Source of the DNA: Hormiphora californensis
Lineage: Eukaryota > Ctenophora > Tentaculata > Cydippida > Pleurobrachiidae
Assembly: GCA_020137815.1 (NCBI GenBank)
Contig: CM035361.1
Coordinates: forward strand, 352,363-416,362
Direction of reading: 5' to 3'
DNA length: 64,000 nucleotides
The notes beneath the pieces are model-generated. The model worked only from the letters and a program-made list of their open reading frames with translations. It was not told where the DNA came from and made no database searches. A program made the position numbers and the translations under genes. Every line of letters starts with the position of its first letter. Position 1 is the stretch's first letter. This document shows positions 22,063 to 34,100 of this stretch, piece after piece.

Positions 22063-24590
22063 GGACCTTTACTTACACTGGAGCTAGCAGCAGCGATGGC
22101 AGCCTGTCGGTCACCCTCCGTTGGTGGTTTGTAGTTGGAGAGGGCCTCGGCCTTCAGGGAAATGGTGATCACAGGGGCAGGACCTCCAGTGGCAGCACAC
22201 CTAGGAAGATAGGGATAATTATTAATCGGGTGATACGGAGAGATCAGGAAATAGAAAAACGGAAAGATTTCTATGTCTTAAGTTTTTTTCTCTGTCCAGT
22301 CAGCTGACATATATAGTGGTCCCACCCCGTGAGGGGAGAAAGAGATGTATAAGAGAAAGAAAGATAAAGATTAAATATGTTTGTTCGAGACGAGAACAGT
22401 TGTTTTGTTCAAGAGGGGCGCGGGGAGGGAGGGTCGAACAAGGCAAGAGAACAGCTGGTTTCTGCTAATTTTTAAATGTCAGAGCCGCCTTCCAATCCCT
22501 CGTGCTGTGTAATTTTCTGATCCGAGCTTTAGCAGTTACAGAGGGCGCCAGGTTGTGAACAAGAGGAAATAAAGATTCAGAGTGCGGTAAAATATAAAGA
22601 GCAAAAAGGACAATTATGAGAAATATTTATGTCGAGACAGGGGTAAGAAATTAGGCTGAGGGTTTGAGGGCGTGAGATTGTTACTTTCTAAATTTCGTCG
22701 CGTATCGTAGAAACCGCAGTTAACATTCCTTTCTCTCCTAACTATATCCGATATCTGACAACGACCAGTTTACAGTGAAGTTCATTAAACGAGAAAGAGA
22801 AGAAGAAAGATTGAGATTGAGAGAGGGGAAGAGAGAGATAGAGAGAAGAGATAAAGAGAGAGAGATAGCGGTGGACCAACGGAAGCGTAAATCTTGATAC
22901 ATTCGATAGGTAAAGACTTCCGGGTTCTCTAAATCATTGTCTAGGTATTTGTATCGAAATCACTGGAGAAGTTGTCTAGACGATATTTGAAACTGAATCG
23001 CGAGATTTTGATTTAGACGGTACGTTCATCGATTTTCCTTTACTTTTAGAACCCCGTCTGGTACAATTTTCAGACGTGCCGTCTCAACTTTGAACGGACA
23101 CCGTCTAGACACCGGGACGGTACCGTCTAGAGGCCGTATGATACCGTTGCAACACCGTCTGATACAGTCTATAACCCGTCTCAAGCTTGATCAAGCACCT
23201 TTTTACGTTTCAAGCAATTTTGTACCGCTTTTAGCTAATTTTATCAAAACCCGTCTAGACGGTATACCGTTTAGACGGCGTTGTCAAATTGACATGATGT
23301 GCATTCCATTTAATTGCAGTTTTTGGTTAATTTACTCACTTGAACTGGGCAGTGGCACCAGGGGGCACGGTAATGTTGACAGGCTTGATGTTAATGAAGG
23401 GAGGGTATAGAGGGGGATCATCTTCAAAGGGTAGATCCTCTCTGGTAGGAGGGTTCTCAACGGGTCTGATGTCTGGGGAGAGGGATAGTGTTAGAGATGG
23501 GGGGATATTAATTACCTCGTAACATTGATTATCAAACGTGCCCCGTGCGAAGGTATTAGCAAATTAGGATGGGATTTGTGAATTCTTCTCTGCCAAGAAA
23601 CATGCAAGTGGGAAATGAGAGTGATTATGTGATTGTGCGCGGCGTTTTGCCCCTGCTGAAATGGTGTACTTTTATTTTAACAAAGTTATTCATTTCCGCG
23701 CGTTCCTAGATTGAATCAATCTAATTGGTACAAGCGGGAAACTTGTAATAATCCTATCCGCATGATGAGAAGTAGCTAATTAATCAAATTTGCTGAAAAC
23801 ATTTAAAGAAATAACATGTTGCATGGACATCTAAAGAGACCATATTATTAATGAGGCATGCTAATTAAATTCACCAAGCGGTCTTCCATCCATCAAAAGC
23901 GGTCAATTTTTAAATGAACAGTTATTTTAAGAAATGAGAATTAATTGCATTTTTTCATGAATAAAAGGGGGGAAATCTCCAATATACTACCGATGATATT
24001 ATCAAGTGCTTTAGCACCATCTTCTCCGTCTACTTCGGTGGGAGATTCGGATACTGACTCTGTTACTGGTTCAGTGGGTTCAGCCTCGTCTAGAGATAGA
24101 TAGATAGATAGATAGGGGGGGGGGGAGATATTATAGGGGTTCAGTACCATCTTTAGAGAGAGGTAAATAAATAGAGATAGGCAGGGGATCGTCGTTGTAA
24201 TTGTAAGAGGATAGAGGATATAGAGGGTAGACCAAATACTGTGTTGGGGGAGGGGGGGTCATGACTAGGAAGTCTACTGTCTATGATGAGAAGTTTACAC
24301 ACTAATTATTAAGAAAAGAAGAATGGGGGCGTCTAAATGAGAAAGAAGAGAGCTGGCGTCGACATGTGACACAAAAGAGGTAGTATAGATGGTAAATGAA
24401 AGAACAAAAGAGTTAAGAAGCTGTCATTTTGTATAGGTCTATGTGTTGCCCGATCAAGCTCACTCGAGCTTCTCGCTTTATTACTGATCGATCCATATCT
24501 ATCTCTCTATCTCTCTATCTCTCTATCGCTCTATCTTGATCTAACTCTCTACCTCGATCTCTCTTTTTCTATATATCCCTCCCTCTCCCT

Positions 24591-24629
<39 letters not shown>

Positions 24630-25817
24630 GCTCTATCTCTTTAAAGCTCTGCCTCTCTCTCTCCCTCTCCATGACCCGCCCCTCTCTCTATATATCTCAC
24701 TCTCTTTCACACTTTTATTACTGTTCTCTGCTTATTATACACCACGTGGGCCTTTATTGTACATATTACCCTTTACTATAAACACTAAACAGTATAACGG
24801 ACACACGTGTTTTATTGTGTTCTACCACCGAGTTTTATATCAGTAGGTTATATCAGTAGGTAGTTAAATATTTAACGCTTCCTTATGTTTTGTTGCATTT
24901 TAAAACTTAAAATTATTAGGTACATATTTTGAACATTTTCTTGTTATTTTGAACTTGTTTTTTACTTACTGTCTATGGCATTGGAACCATCATCTCCGTC
25001 GTATTCCGTAGGAGCAACGGTAGTAGGGGGAAGGGTGGGGTCAACTGAAGGGAATTAACGGGGGTTAGATGTTGGGGGAAGAGTGGGGTCAACTGAAGGG
25101 AATTAACGGGGGTTAGATATGGGGGATGGGTGGGGTCAACTGAAGGGAATTGGGGGTTAGATATGGGGGATGGGTCGGGGACAAATGTAGAGCATTGGGT
25201 TGGGTAAACTAAAAATGGGACGCATCAACTGCACAGGTGGAGTACAAGGAAGCAGAGGAAAAGTGAATTATGTGTGGCCGGGGTACAGCTAGAGACAGGG
25301 CGAACAGCACATGACTGGACAATTAAAGGGACCCAACCCAAAACGTTGAACAGGATCCATTCAGGGTGGTATCATGAGACTCGGTACGACCAAAATATAT
25401 CATGCAGTTACTATTTAAATTCTAAAAAGTATCCCAACTAACCGGGGTCGGGTCCAGCACCGTCACACTGTCCAGGGCTGAAGATCCCAATCTGCTGACA
25501 GTAGTCCACCAGACCGGGGATAAGAGCTGAACACGCCTCCGCGTTCTCACAGGAGCTACACCAGAATTCAGGGCCACCTGAAAAATGAATACATTTTAGT
25601 TTGAATGAAGAAGGTCTTGCTCTTTGAAAACATATATATTTAACGCTCAAACACCGGAAGCGAGTATTACCACATAATGTAAGATTAACTAAAGTCACAG
25701 CGCTGGCAAGCACCCCCGAGGCGATAACACATAATGGTTTTTACCTGAACTACAAGCTTCCAGATTTTGTGCAGCAGCGGCCGCAAGCAGAATCGCGACG
25801 ACTGCTAATCGTAACAT
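13215..25817 (-). CDS. Secreted Ig / VWD / C8 protein, complete 17 exons
   Basis: Exons: 25817-25745, 25577-25443, 25044-24970, 24089-23991, 23472-23340, 22200-22077, 21514-21424, 16626-16487, 16335-16211, 15581-15511, 15309-15179, 15012-14799, 14580-14426, 14217-14094, 13952-13841, 13634-13469, 13346-13215. All phases fit, giving a 699-aa product. Order: signal peptide MLRLAVVAILLAAAAAQ; small Cys-rich module (FWCSSCENAEAC); acidic Thr/Pro/Glu linker; Ig domain (FKCAATGG to WYTCLATN); Cys spacer (CNTYFNPCQL); second Ig (FTLSCTATGAPQPIIEW to GKYQCRASN); VWD domain (FGDPHIVTFDNKIYDYMGDC, later CGLCGNNDKD); C8 domain (CRAFLATEPYVEKCRYDFC, CGVAAAYVAQC) and a short tail after WRSAVNCP. VWD-C8 units form Ca-stabilised extracellular or mucin-like assemblies. 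The usual TIL module is missing or vestigial. A role in matrix or defence is inference. The 4.8-kb intron 7 holds a Helitron and the homopolymer block. Confidence 0.88.
15345..15500. repeat. 26-27-bp tandem repeat in intron 10
   Basis: Four to five units containing GTGCTCCTTCATAAACATTA. The core CTCCTTCATAAAA also occurs singly near 49189 and 59168, so the unit may come from a dispersed element. Confidence 0.85.
15675..15860. repeat. (TCTGTC)n to (CT)n microsatellite
   Basis: Interrupted TCTGTCTC repeats grade into pure CT inside intron 9 of the Ig/VWD gene. Confidence 0.95.
16744..16769. repeat. Poly-C tract
   Basis: A run of about 26 C in intron 7 of the Ig/VWD gene, upstream of the Helitron and the homopolymer block. 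Confidence 0.85.
17204..17588 (+). mobile_element. Non-autonomous Helitron-like element, copy 1
   Basis: The 5' end TCTTACTATATAATGCGAAA is preceded by A, and the 3' end CTAG is followed by T, as expected for Helitron insertion between A and T. A hairpin TTCGGCCGAAGGCCGAA lies 9 bp before CTAG. The body holds tandem GATCAGATCACCCCACTGAG units and a GA-rich tract. It lies in intron 7 of the Ig/VWD gene. Related copies are at 29079-29449 (minus) and from 49431. Confidence 0.8.
17766..21225. other. Homopolymer-run block, probable sequence artefact
   Basis: About 3.5 kb consist almost only of homopolymer runs of 3-30 bases, with long poly-C at 19530-20260. No normal word composition, no repeat unit and no exon are visible. 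The edges are abrupt on the left (near 17766) and grade into AG-rich sequence on the right (about 21225). It sits inside intron 7 of the Ig/VWD gene, and the flanking exons (21514-21424 and 16626-16487) fit in phase without it. Gly/Pro/Lys/Phe-rich frames here are meaningless. Confidence 0.85.
21524..21665. repeat. 32-bp AT-rich tandem repeat
   Basis: About four to five units of TAATTAATTAGAAAAGTAAT type immediately upstream of the exon at 21514 in transcript sense. Confidence 0.88.
21985..22065. repeat. (GA)n microsatellite at a splice donor
   Basis: GA repeats interrupted by GATA lie within about 10 bp of the exon 6 donor at 22076 of the Ig/VWD gene. Confidence 0.95.
22900..23290. other. 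Cluster of CCGTCT / AGACGG words in intron 5
   Basis: The hexamer CCGTCT or its complement occurs more than ten times at irregular spacing between about 23010 and 23280, often as CCGTCTAGAC. No ORF and no regular period. Confidence 0.6.
24480..24720. repeat. CT-rich low-complexity tract
   Basis: Imperfect CTATCTCT and (CT)n in intron 3 of the Ig/VWD gene. Confidence 0.9.
25033..25165. repeat. 47-bp tandem repeat covering the exon 3 acceptor
   Basis: Three diverged units share GTGGGGTCAACTGAAGGGAA. The leftmost includes the acceptor used at 25045 and the first codons of exon 3; the other two are intronic decoys. Confidence 0.82.
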
Positions 25818-26864
25818 TTCACCAGTCTGGATCAAAAATGATTTGTTTAGTATAAGGGAGATATGGATTTAGCGATAGGAACTGTTGGCAAAACAAATCA
25901 AGCTGCAGAAGAAAAGTTGACTAAAGCAAAACGTCAAATTGACTCAGACAAATTTCCTACATATTCGTCACGCTCCAATGTGTCAGTAGGAGGAGGGGCT
26001 CAGTAGCCTCAAATGAGCACAATTATAAATGCTAAACAAGTGTTCGAAATGCTATTTAAACATAACCAGTCACGCAGGGGGACAGCTGTATTTAGAGCGG
26101 CCTTTAATTGTCTGAACCTCGACTGATGCGGGGAGGAAAAAGTGAGGAAAAAGAGCAGCAAGGAGAATTGGTGGTTTTGCAACGCTGAATAAGCCGATGA
26201 GAGAGAGATGGTATGTGCGGGGTTAAATCGATTATCGGTTCTCTCTCACAGCCTAGACAAAGCAGCAAAGCGCAAAAAAAGTTGTACGAGAGACAGCAAA
26301 TGTAAAGCATTTCGTGCAATTGGATTAAAACAAAGTGAGAGAGATGGAGAGACAGAGAGAGAAAAGGTTAAGGTTGGTGACAAGACAGCCGCAGCTTTCT
26401 CTTTTTGGTGTGAAAAATTTTGGGGAATTTTTCAACTGTAAAATAGTTCCCAGTAAGGGCTGGAAAGACCGGAAAAGACAGGGAAAGGGAGAGAAAGATA
26501 GCTGTGAGTGGGGAGAAAAAAATCGAAAGGCTGGGTCGTCGGCACACCTATAGAGTGCATTCACGTAATTTTTGTAACTTTTCTACTACAAATTCTGTCT
26601 GCCGTACCTTACAAAATGCACTCTAATTTTCTCGCTTGCAATATTTCCTAAGTCTCTCATTCTCACTCCTATCTCCTTTCCAAGGTTAAGTTAAAAGCAA
26701 GTAAATGGGAACTTCCTTCATTATATTTCTGCTGAGTACCAAATTTTTGTCATGAATTGGGGGTTGGGCAAAGTTTACAGTGAAGTTCATTAAAAAAACG
26801 CGAGAGAGAAAAGAAGAATAGGAGAGGGAAAGGAAGTAAGAGGGAAGGAGAGAGAGAATGAAGG

Positions 26865-26990
26865 CCCCCAAAAAAAGGGATGAAAATCTTTTTTTTCCCT
26901 TTTTTCCCCCAAAAATTATTTCTCTCTTCCCCCCCCTTTTAAAAAAACCCCCACCCAAAAAACCCAAAACCCCTTAAAACTCCCCTAATT
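26865..26990. other. Short homopolymer-like patch
   Basis: Runs of A, T and C of 3-9 bases resemble the block at 17766-21225 and follow a GA/AAG-rich stretch. Probable low-quality consensus. Confidence 0.6.
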
Positions 26991-27298
26991 TTTTAAAAAC
27001 TTCTCACCCAAACCATTCTAATTTACCCAGGTTGAAATTTTGATCAAAGACATTTCAGCAAACTAAACTAACAGAAAAAGTAAGTAAATAATATAGAGAT
27101 AAATTAATAGAATATATGAGGGATTTGGTGAGAGGAAATGCTGACCTAGCATACACGTATCATGGACTAACCACAAATGAAATAAAAACTGTCGGGTGGT
27201 CTTGATGGCAAAAGATAGACATGGTGCGATCACGTGATTTTGTTTGTTTATTTATCTTGATTGAGAGTGAGTGTCAAATTAATAGTTGCAAGATTGGT

Positions 27299-27365
<67 letters not shown>

Positions 27366-27432
27366 GAGAGAGCGAGAGTGAGAGAGAGAGAGAGCGAGAG
27401 AGAGAGAGAGAGAGAGTGAGAGAGAGAGAGAG
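27299..27432. repeat. (GA)n microsatellite
   Basis: About 130 bp of GA with a few GC and GT interruptions. Confidence 0.96.
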
Positions 27433-27625
27433 AAGCAATCGGTGGCGGGGTTGGTACAACTCCGGTTATTCTTAGTGCACATGTATGGTATTTACTTTGC
27501 ACACGTTGACACACGGCAAACACAGCTGACTCGCAGCATGAGTCATATCCAGATTTTGTTTGGGGCAAACATAAACAAATCAAATGGGAAAGAATATGAT
27601 GCAACCATTTTTGGACTTTGACTTG

Positions 27626-27744
27626 ACTTTCCGATTTACATTTTCCATTTAAATAAAATTTCGAATCGAAATAAATTCCTTGACTGTCAAGGAATTTATT
27701 TCGATTCGAAATTTTATCTAAATGGAAAATGTAAATCGGAAAGT
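27626..27744. mobile_element. Near-perfect palindrome, probable mini-MITE
   Basis: ACTTTCCGATTTACATTTTC at the left is mirrored through a TTGACTGTCAA centre to GAAAATGTAAATCGGAAAGT. The arms of about 55 bp differ at one base. About 400 bp upstream of the adhesion GPCR start. Confidence 0.88.
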
Positions 27745-28150
27745 TGACAAACAGTATTCACGGTATCCAGTATGTGATTCAGTCATTACAACCTAGATCT
27801 ATGTTATTATATTTGCGAATTATGACCACGTTCTGTCACGTACAGGTTGTGTAATGGTGTTAGGAAAACTAATCTAGCATCACCACAGGGCCACACATCT
27901 TCTTTCACTAACATTACAAAAGTAGTGTTTAAAACATCAAAATGCAACCACAAAATGCGGATAAAAAGAAATAACTTTGCGATTTAGAAAAATCAAATAA
28001 CTTTGCGATGCGAATAAAAAATTCACGATGTGTTGGCCCTGTAGTAGGTGACAGACTGACTTGATGGTTCCACCCAATAATAACACACTTTGTCCCAGCG
28101 ACCAAGAAGACAGGACCAAAAGGGTATCATGGAGACTGTGAATCTTTACT

Positions 28151-31100
28151 ATGTTAGCTGGTAAAAGATTCTGTGTCTTCTTTCCCCTTTTAGTACTGTG
28201 TTCTATTACAGCTGGGCGGGTGTTGGGTAACCGTGGTCGGTAACCTACCGAGGGAACCAGCTCTAACAACCAGGAAATAATACCAACTCCATTATTATAT
28301 TTTATTTAACTTTCTCTACAATGCTATACTTTAATTCTCTGAAAATTTAGAAAAAGAGACCGGCAGAGAGTTACCCCAAAGCTTTCTACCGGTATCTGTA
28401 CATTAACCTGGAAACTATATAGTGCTGGTTCCCTTACAAGTAGGGCTAAATCAAGTCAGTGCCTTCCGTTGCTATAGGGTGGGAGTTTTACGTAACTAAT
28501 GGTAACCAAAACTATTTACTAACAACATTCCTCTCTTTCAGAACTGAAGATCCAAGATGTGATTAACATAGGTGCTGATAGTTTATTATTATCTAACATC
28601 AGTGAAAATGATGACAAAATCGATGGAAAATGCGTACTGGAGAGTGTGTCCGATATACAAAAGTCGATAACAGATGGAAGTAGTCAAGATGATACTTTTG
28701 AACTAAGTTTGGGGGACAAATGTACTATTCAAATAACAAAAGACAAAATATCTTTAAAAGATGCTCAGGATCAGATTGCGGAAGGAGGTAAGGAATTATT
28801 GCTATTTGAAAGCTAACTTAATATAATGCCCAGTGTCATATTTATATATTTCCAGCATATAATCTTTTACCAAACCTTTGTTTCAGTTCTAGGCGAATGT
28901 GGCAGTGGTACCAGCAACAAGTATTTGTATGCAAGTGGAGTGATCACCCTTTCAACAAATATTGCGGGCCAGACCTGTAGACTAATAAAGAACGATGATG
29001 AAACATCAATAGATTCAGCAACTATCCGCCAAACAAACTTGCGTAAGTTACCTATAGGTTAACATAGGATCATCGTCAAAAAGGGCCGGGCCCGTCGCTC
29101 ATTCTCTCTGTCTCTGTCTGTCTCTCTGTGTCTCTCTTTCTCTCTCTGTCTTCGCCAATTTTCTACTCTATATGGGGATCTCATCACGCACAGTGGACTA
29201 CTGGGTGAAATGTGGGATCTGATACTCACTGGGATGATCTGATCCTCAGTGGGATGATCTGATCATGGGTGGGGTGATCTGATCCTCAATGGGATGATCT
29301 GATCATGGGTGGGGGGATCTGATCCTCAGTGGGGTGATCTAATCATGCATGTTGTGTGATGTGATCTGATCTTGATGACGACGATTTAGGGACCACCAAA
29401 CATGCATGGGGGGATCAAGTTTCACCCCTTTTCGCATTATATAGTAAGATGTAATACAATATGTGCTAATGTTTCAGATGCCCAGATTTACAGCACCAGT
29501 CACATTTCCTCGGACGACGATGTGTACTTGGTCAGGGACAACAATTTTGTGTGTAGTATCTCCGGAGCTGGGGGTATCGGGACAGTGATAATCACGAATG
29601 CAAGTGATACAAATCAGATTGAAGGGACGTATTTGGCATTCAAAAAACCTGAAGTAAGTTTTCGAGTTCGACATTGAGAAGTTTAGAACGAAAAGTGTAC
29701 ATTAAAAATACCTTCTGTTTTAGGCCGATAAATCAGTCACGTGTATTTTCACGTTCAAAGGAGGAGTTACAATTCTCGGGGAGGAATCATTTAGACTCAC
29801 CAGGGAGAACATAGAAAAATATTGTAAGTTCATTGTAAAAAACCAAATATTACTTTGTCCTGTCTGACGACAGAAGAATTTAAAAAAAGGAAGACAGAGT
29901 TGGCAGTTTAACTCATTGGCCCACCATATTTAACACAAAACTCTAATTATAGTGTGCACGAAGGGATATGAAAATAAGAAAGGAACATGTGAGGCTTGTA
30001 GTGAGGGAACGTACAAGGGTGAAAATGATCAAAAGTGTGAAGGTTGTCTTGAGCCAGAGGTAGGTTTTTTCCGCTTTCACTGTGATGATTGAACTTAAGT
30101 TGATAAAATTCAAGTTCAAGCTTTTTCCAAGCTGTGTATTGCCAAGCTAAAAGTTGGATGTTTGTTTCAGTATTCTCCCATTGTCGGTGCAACCGAGTGT
30201 GTTCGTTGTGAGGGTATTTGGAAAAGTGCTTCTCAATGTGAACCTTGTAATTCAGGTAACTAACCATTTCATCAGTTAATTAGTTAATAATTGATTAACC
30301 ACTTCAGTATATAACTAGACAATTAATTAATTACAAATCATCTAGATATCCAATAGACTCATTGTATCAGAACATACAATCTATGACTCTATTTTCCCAA
30401 GGCACACACTGGGATCAAACCGAATGCCTACAATGTGATCCAGGAACCTTTTTCAACGAAACAGTATGTGAGGAATGTGCCGAGGGGACCCATAGTTCAG
30501 ACTCGGGGTGGACAAAGTGTGTTCCTTGTACTGACGGACAACAGCCAAACCAAGGTAATAACCTCCTTATCTAACCTCAATAATTACTGTTCATTTATGA
30601 AGGTATTCATTGTACAGAAAATCGGGTGGAATCCTGGGGGTTGCTGGCCATTAATTTGGTTTTTTGTTTAAATATAAATTGAGAAGGCATATACATTTTG
30701 AGGCTTGCACTTCAGAATATATTTTGAGAGCCAGTTTCGGGTGTGGTTCCGCGAGCTGTTTTAGCCGAATTCTATTCCCGTACAACTGAGACGCATGAAG
30801 AATGAGCCTAGAAATTTCTTAGAAAGCTATTTGCGTTCCTTCAACGGCACATCTAAACGTCATCAAGGTCGGGAAATTGTCCATGTTTTTTAGTTTTTCA
30901 ATAAAGATAAGGACATGCATATCACACTCATAATCTGGGCATGCAGTTTGTACCACGCTAGTGTCACGTTTGGGATCAATGTGGATCAGATTCAAACTCG
31001 ATCAGACTCTCGACAAAAATATTACAGACGTCCAAAATAACACCCTGTATCTCCCCTGCAGGTAAAACAGGGTGTGAGCTATGTAAAGCAGGTTTTGCTG

Positions 31101-34100
31101 GTAGTAATGGAAGCTGTGTGGCGTGTACCGGAGCTAGTAAATACCAACCAAATATAGGACAGACGGAATGTCTTGTGTGTGATGGAGAGGCAGGAGGGGA
31201 TGGGGATGGAAATACGCAGTGCATCCAAACCGGTGGTAAGTTTTGTTTCATAAAGCGTTTCTATTGGTAAGTTAGGATTATCGATGAAGAAGGTCACATC
31301 AAGACTCAAAGTGATTTTGGTTCACTGAGTCAACCAACTACAAAAGCTAATTTATCATTTCAGCTAAGACCTGTGCAAGTACCAAGTATGATTCTTCTGT
31401 TGGAAATTATAATTTCAGTGAAACACTAACAGGTAAGAGTACATTTTTTAAAAACTACATACCGCACCAACTATTTTGAAGCAACTTAAAAACTTTATAA
31501 AGGACAATAATTATCAATGTCATCTCTCTTTCAGGACAAGTGGTAACAAAAGCGTGTACCTACAACCCCGACCAGACGCTCACAAGACTGTGTAACACAG
31601 AGGGTGACTGGGAGGAACCCGTCACTGCACGGTGCAACTCAAAAATAACCGAACAAGTTGAACAACTTGATATCAAGGATACGGATAGTGTGACAACGTA
31701 AGTGGAACAGCTCTTGTACTACTCCCAGTGTGTTCATTGGTGATAGGTATTGAATCTATTGGAATCCTGCTATATAATAATTTTGCACCATCATAGATTG
31801 GAGGAACTTGTCACAGAGGAGCCTGTTGGTGTTAAAGATTGCAACCTTATCATCAAGAAATTTGACGGCATTGATGATGTGCTAGACAAACAGGTAAATA
31901 CTTGCGTTATTCGACTCTCCCTCCCCACGCCCGGGTTTGAACTTTGAAAGAAATAATTGGTTTGTTACCAATTAATTATTTAATTAAACATACTGATTAT
32001 TCTTTTCAGAATTCCACTAATGTTGATACGGTCACGGAGTCTTCTCTTAACATAATGAACAGGTACTTACCCGGGAGGAATCTCTATCAGTGAATATGAC
32101 TAGTCCTCACAGATTTAAGCATTCTACAAGAAAAACTGAAATAAACTTTTCATACCTATTATAGGAAAACAGAATTCTCATTCCAATCATTCCCCGCCAC
32201 AGTATGGTAAATGCAGCAAGTAAAGAGAGTGTTTCATTCAACCAAGAAATGAAGAATAAGATTGTTCTGTCTACTGAAGAGTTCTTAAAAACCCGACTAA
32301 AGTACGATCTGAGTGGAACTGAAAACTATACACTGGTAAGGGTCCAAACACAAATGTTCTCTTTTAAATATTTGATAAATATAACTTGACAAAAAACTTA
32401 GCTTTGATAGCAAGTTTGATCAGGAGAACACTTTTTAAGTAGACCCAGATGAACATTTTTTTGCTCCGAAGCGATTTCTTCGCTAATATTAATATCAAAA
32501 ATCTCGTTCCATCCTAGGGTACAATGTCAGTCAGCCTAAAATCTGTTACTGGTAGCGATTCTTTCAAAGTTGGTAGCGGAATCGGAGTGGATGTTCCTGC
32601 AGATTCTCCAATTTCTTCTATCGCGATTGCAGTGTTTACTGAAGACACCTCAAACAAGTTATTCAAAGCTCCTGCCGATAATAGTAAGTTTTGATATCCC
32701 GACAACTTTTCTGTTTTGGTGATCCTCATATTTAGCCTACGAATATCACTGTCTTTTTTGCTACATGTTACCATGGGAAATATATTTTCTCTCTATTAGT
32801 TCTACCTCAACCACTGTTTGTTTACCTGACAGCCTATGTCACACCTCGTCCCGGAAGGAGCCTTGTTATAGCCCCGTTTTGGGACAAAAACAATCAAAAC
32901 TTAATCATGCTGATCGCGGTCCAAAAATATTTACGCAATTGTACATGTGAAAAGTCAATAATCACTGATCACAGTATAAACGTATTGTGATCAGTGGATA
33001 TATATGTTGAGTAAACACTCACACTAAAACGGTCGCAGATTGGATGATGTTATTGTGTCACACCATATATAACCAGGTAACCAGGTAACCAGGTAACCAG
33101 GTAACCAGATAACCATGTAACCAGGTAACCATGTCACACCAGGTAGCTCGATAAGTGGGAGAGTTGTCAGTTTGAAGAACCAGCGGAAGAGCGAGGACAG
33201 TAGCTATACTTTTTCCATGACGTTCCCTAAAACGGTGGTCACAGAGGAAAATGATGCTTCCAAAAAAGTAAATTCGCCACCTTTAGAATATTAGTAAACT
33301 ATATCATGACTCTAAGATTTATCAGTTCGGACACTTGACACTTGAGTCTATACATTCGAGGCGGCTCTAAATAATCCAAAAGTCATGTCGTCATCTGAGA
33401 TGACTTGAAAAGGAAATAAAAAATATTCAGAATATACAAACAAAGCACCTTCCCATATGTCTAGGTATCCCGGATATGCAAGTACTACAACACCTCTAGC
33501 AACACCTGGAAGCGAGATGGGTGTTTAACACGGGAGAAGGATGGAGAACTGATCTGTGAATGTGATCACATGACCAGCTTCGCAATTATAATAGTATGTG
33601 ATATTATATCAGCTATAATAACGTGTTGGGCATAAAAAATGTCCCCCCTAGACTAGCATAGTTCCAGATATCGTAGAGCTCTAAAATTTTACACAGTTAC
33701 TCTATGGGACAAATAAATAGGTTCCACAAAATTTCAGACTTTTAGCTCAAAGTTCATTTTTTTGATCGGAATGAACATTATCATTCATTCCAAAAAACAT
33801 GATTTTTCGGTCCAGAAGTCAAGCAATTGTCTTTGGCTCTCAATTTTCTTTCAAATGCGACCAAGAAAAGCCCAAACGGACAACCACAAGGCAAACAGTG
33901 GTCATGTTTCTGACTGTTAGTCAGGTCATGTGATCCCCACCGAATCGTGTAAGTCATTCTGAATTGCTAATCAGGATTAGTTGTGGAGAATCACGTATCA
34001 CAGCCGCTAATGAGGGATGACGATGATGATTGGCCATGAGATCCGAAGCTCATTAACAAGTCACCTCTTTACCCAAGTGCTCCCGAATCACATATCGCTT

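Larger units (their letters stand above)
25818..28150. other. Divergent intergenic region
   Basis: Lies between the start codons of the minus-strand Ig/VWD gene and the plus-strand adhesion GPCR gene, so both promoters should be here. It contains a 72-bp TIR element (26551-26622, ends TAGAGTGCATT), a homopolymer-like patch (26865-26990), a GA array (27299-27432) and a palindrome (27626-27744). No exon recognised. Confidence 0.6.

Noticed and set aside
29079-29110. Helitron 3' hairpin-CTAG in copy 2
   Set aside because: Sequence after GGGCCCGGCCC does not match the copy 1 terminus; no CTRR end found.
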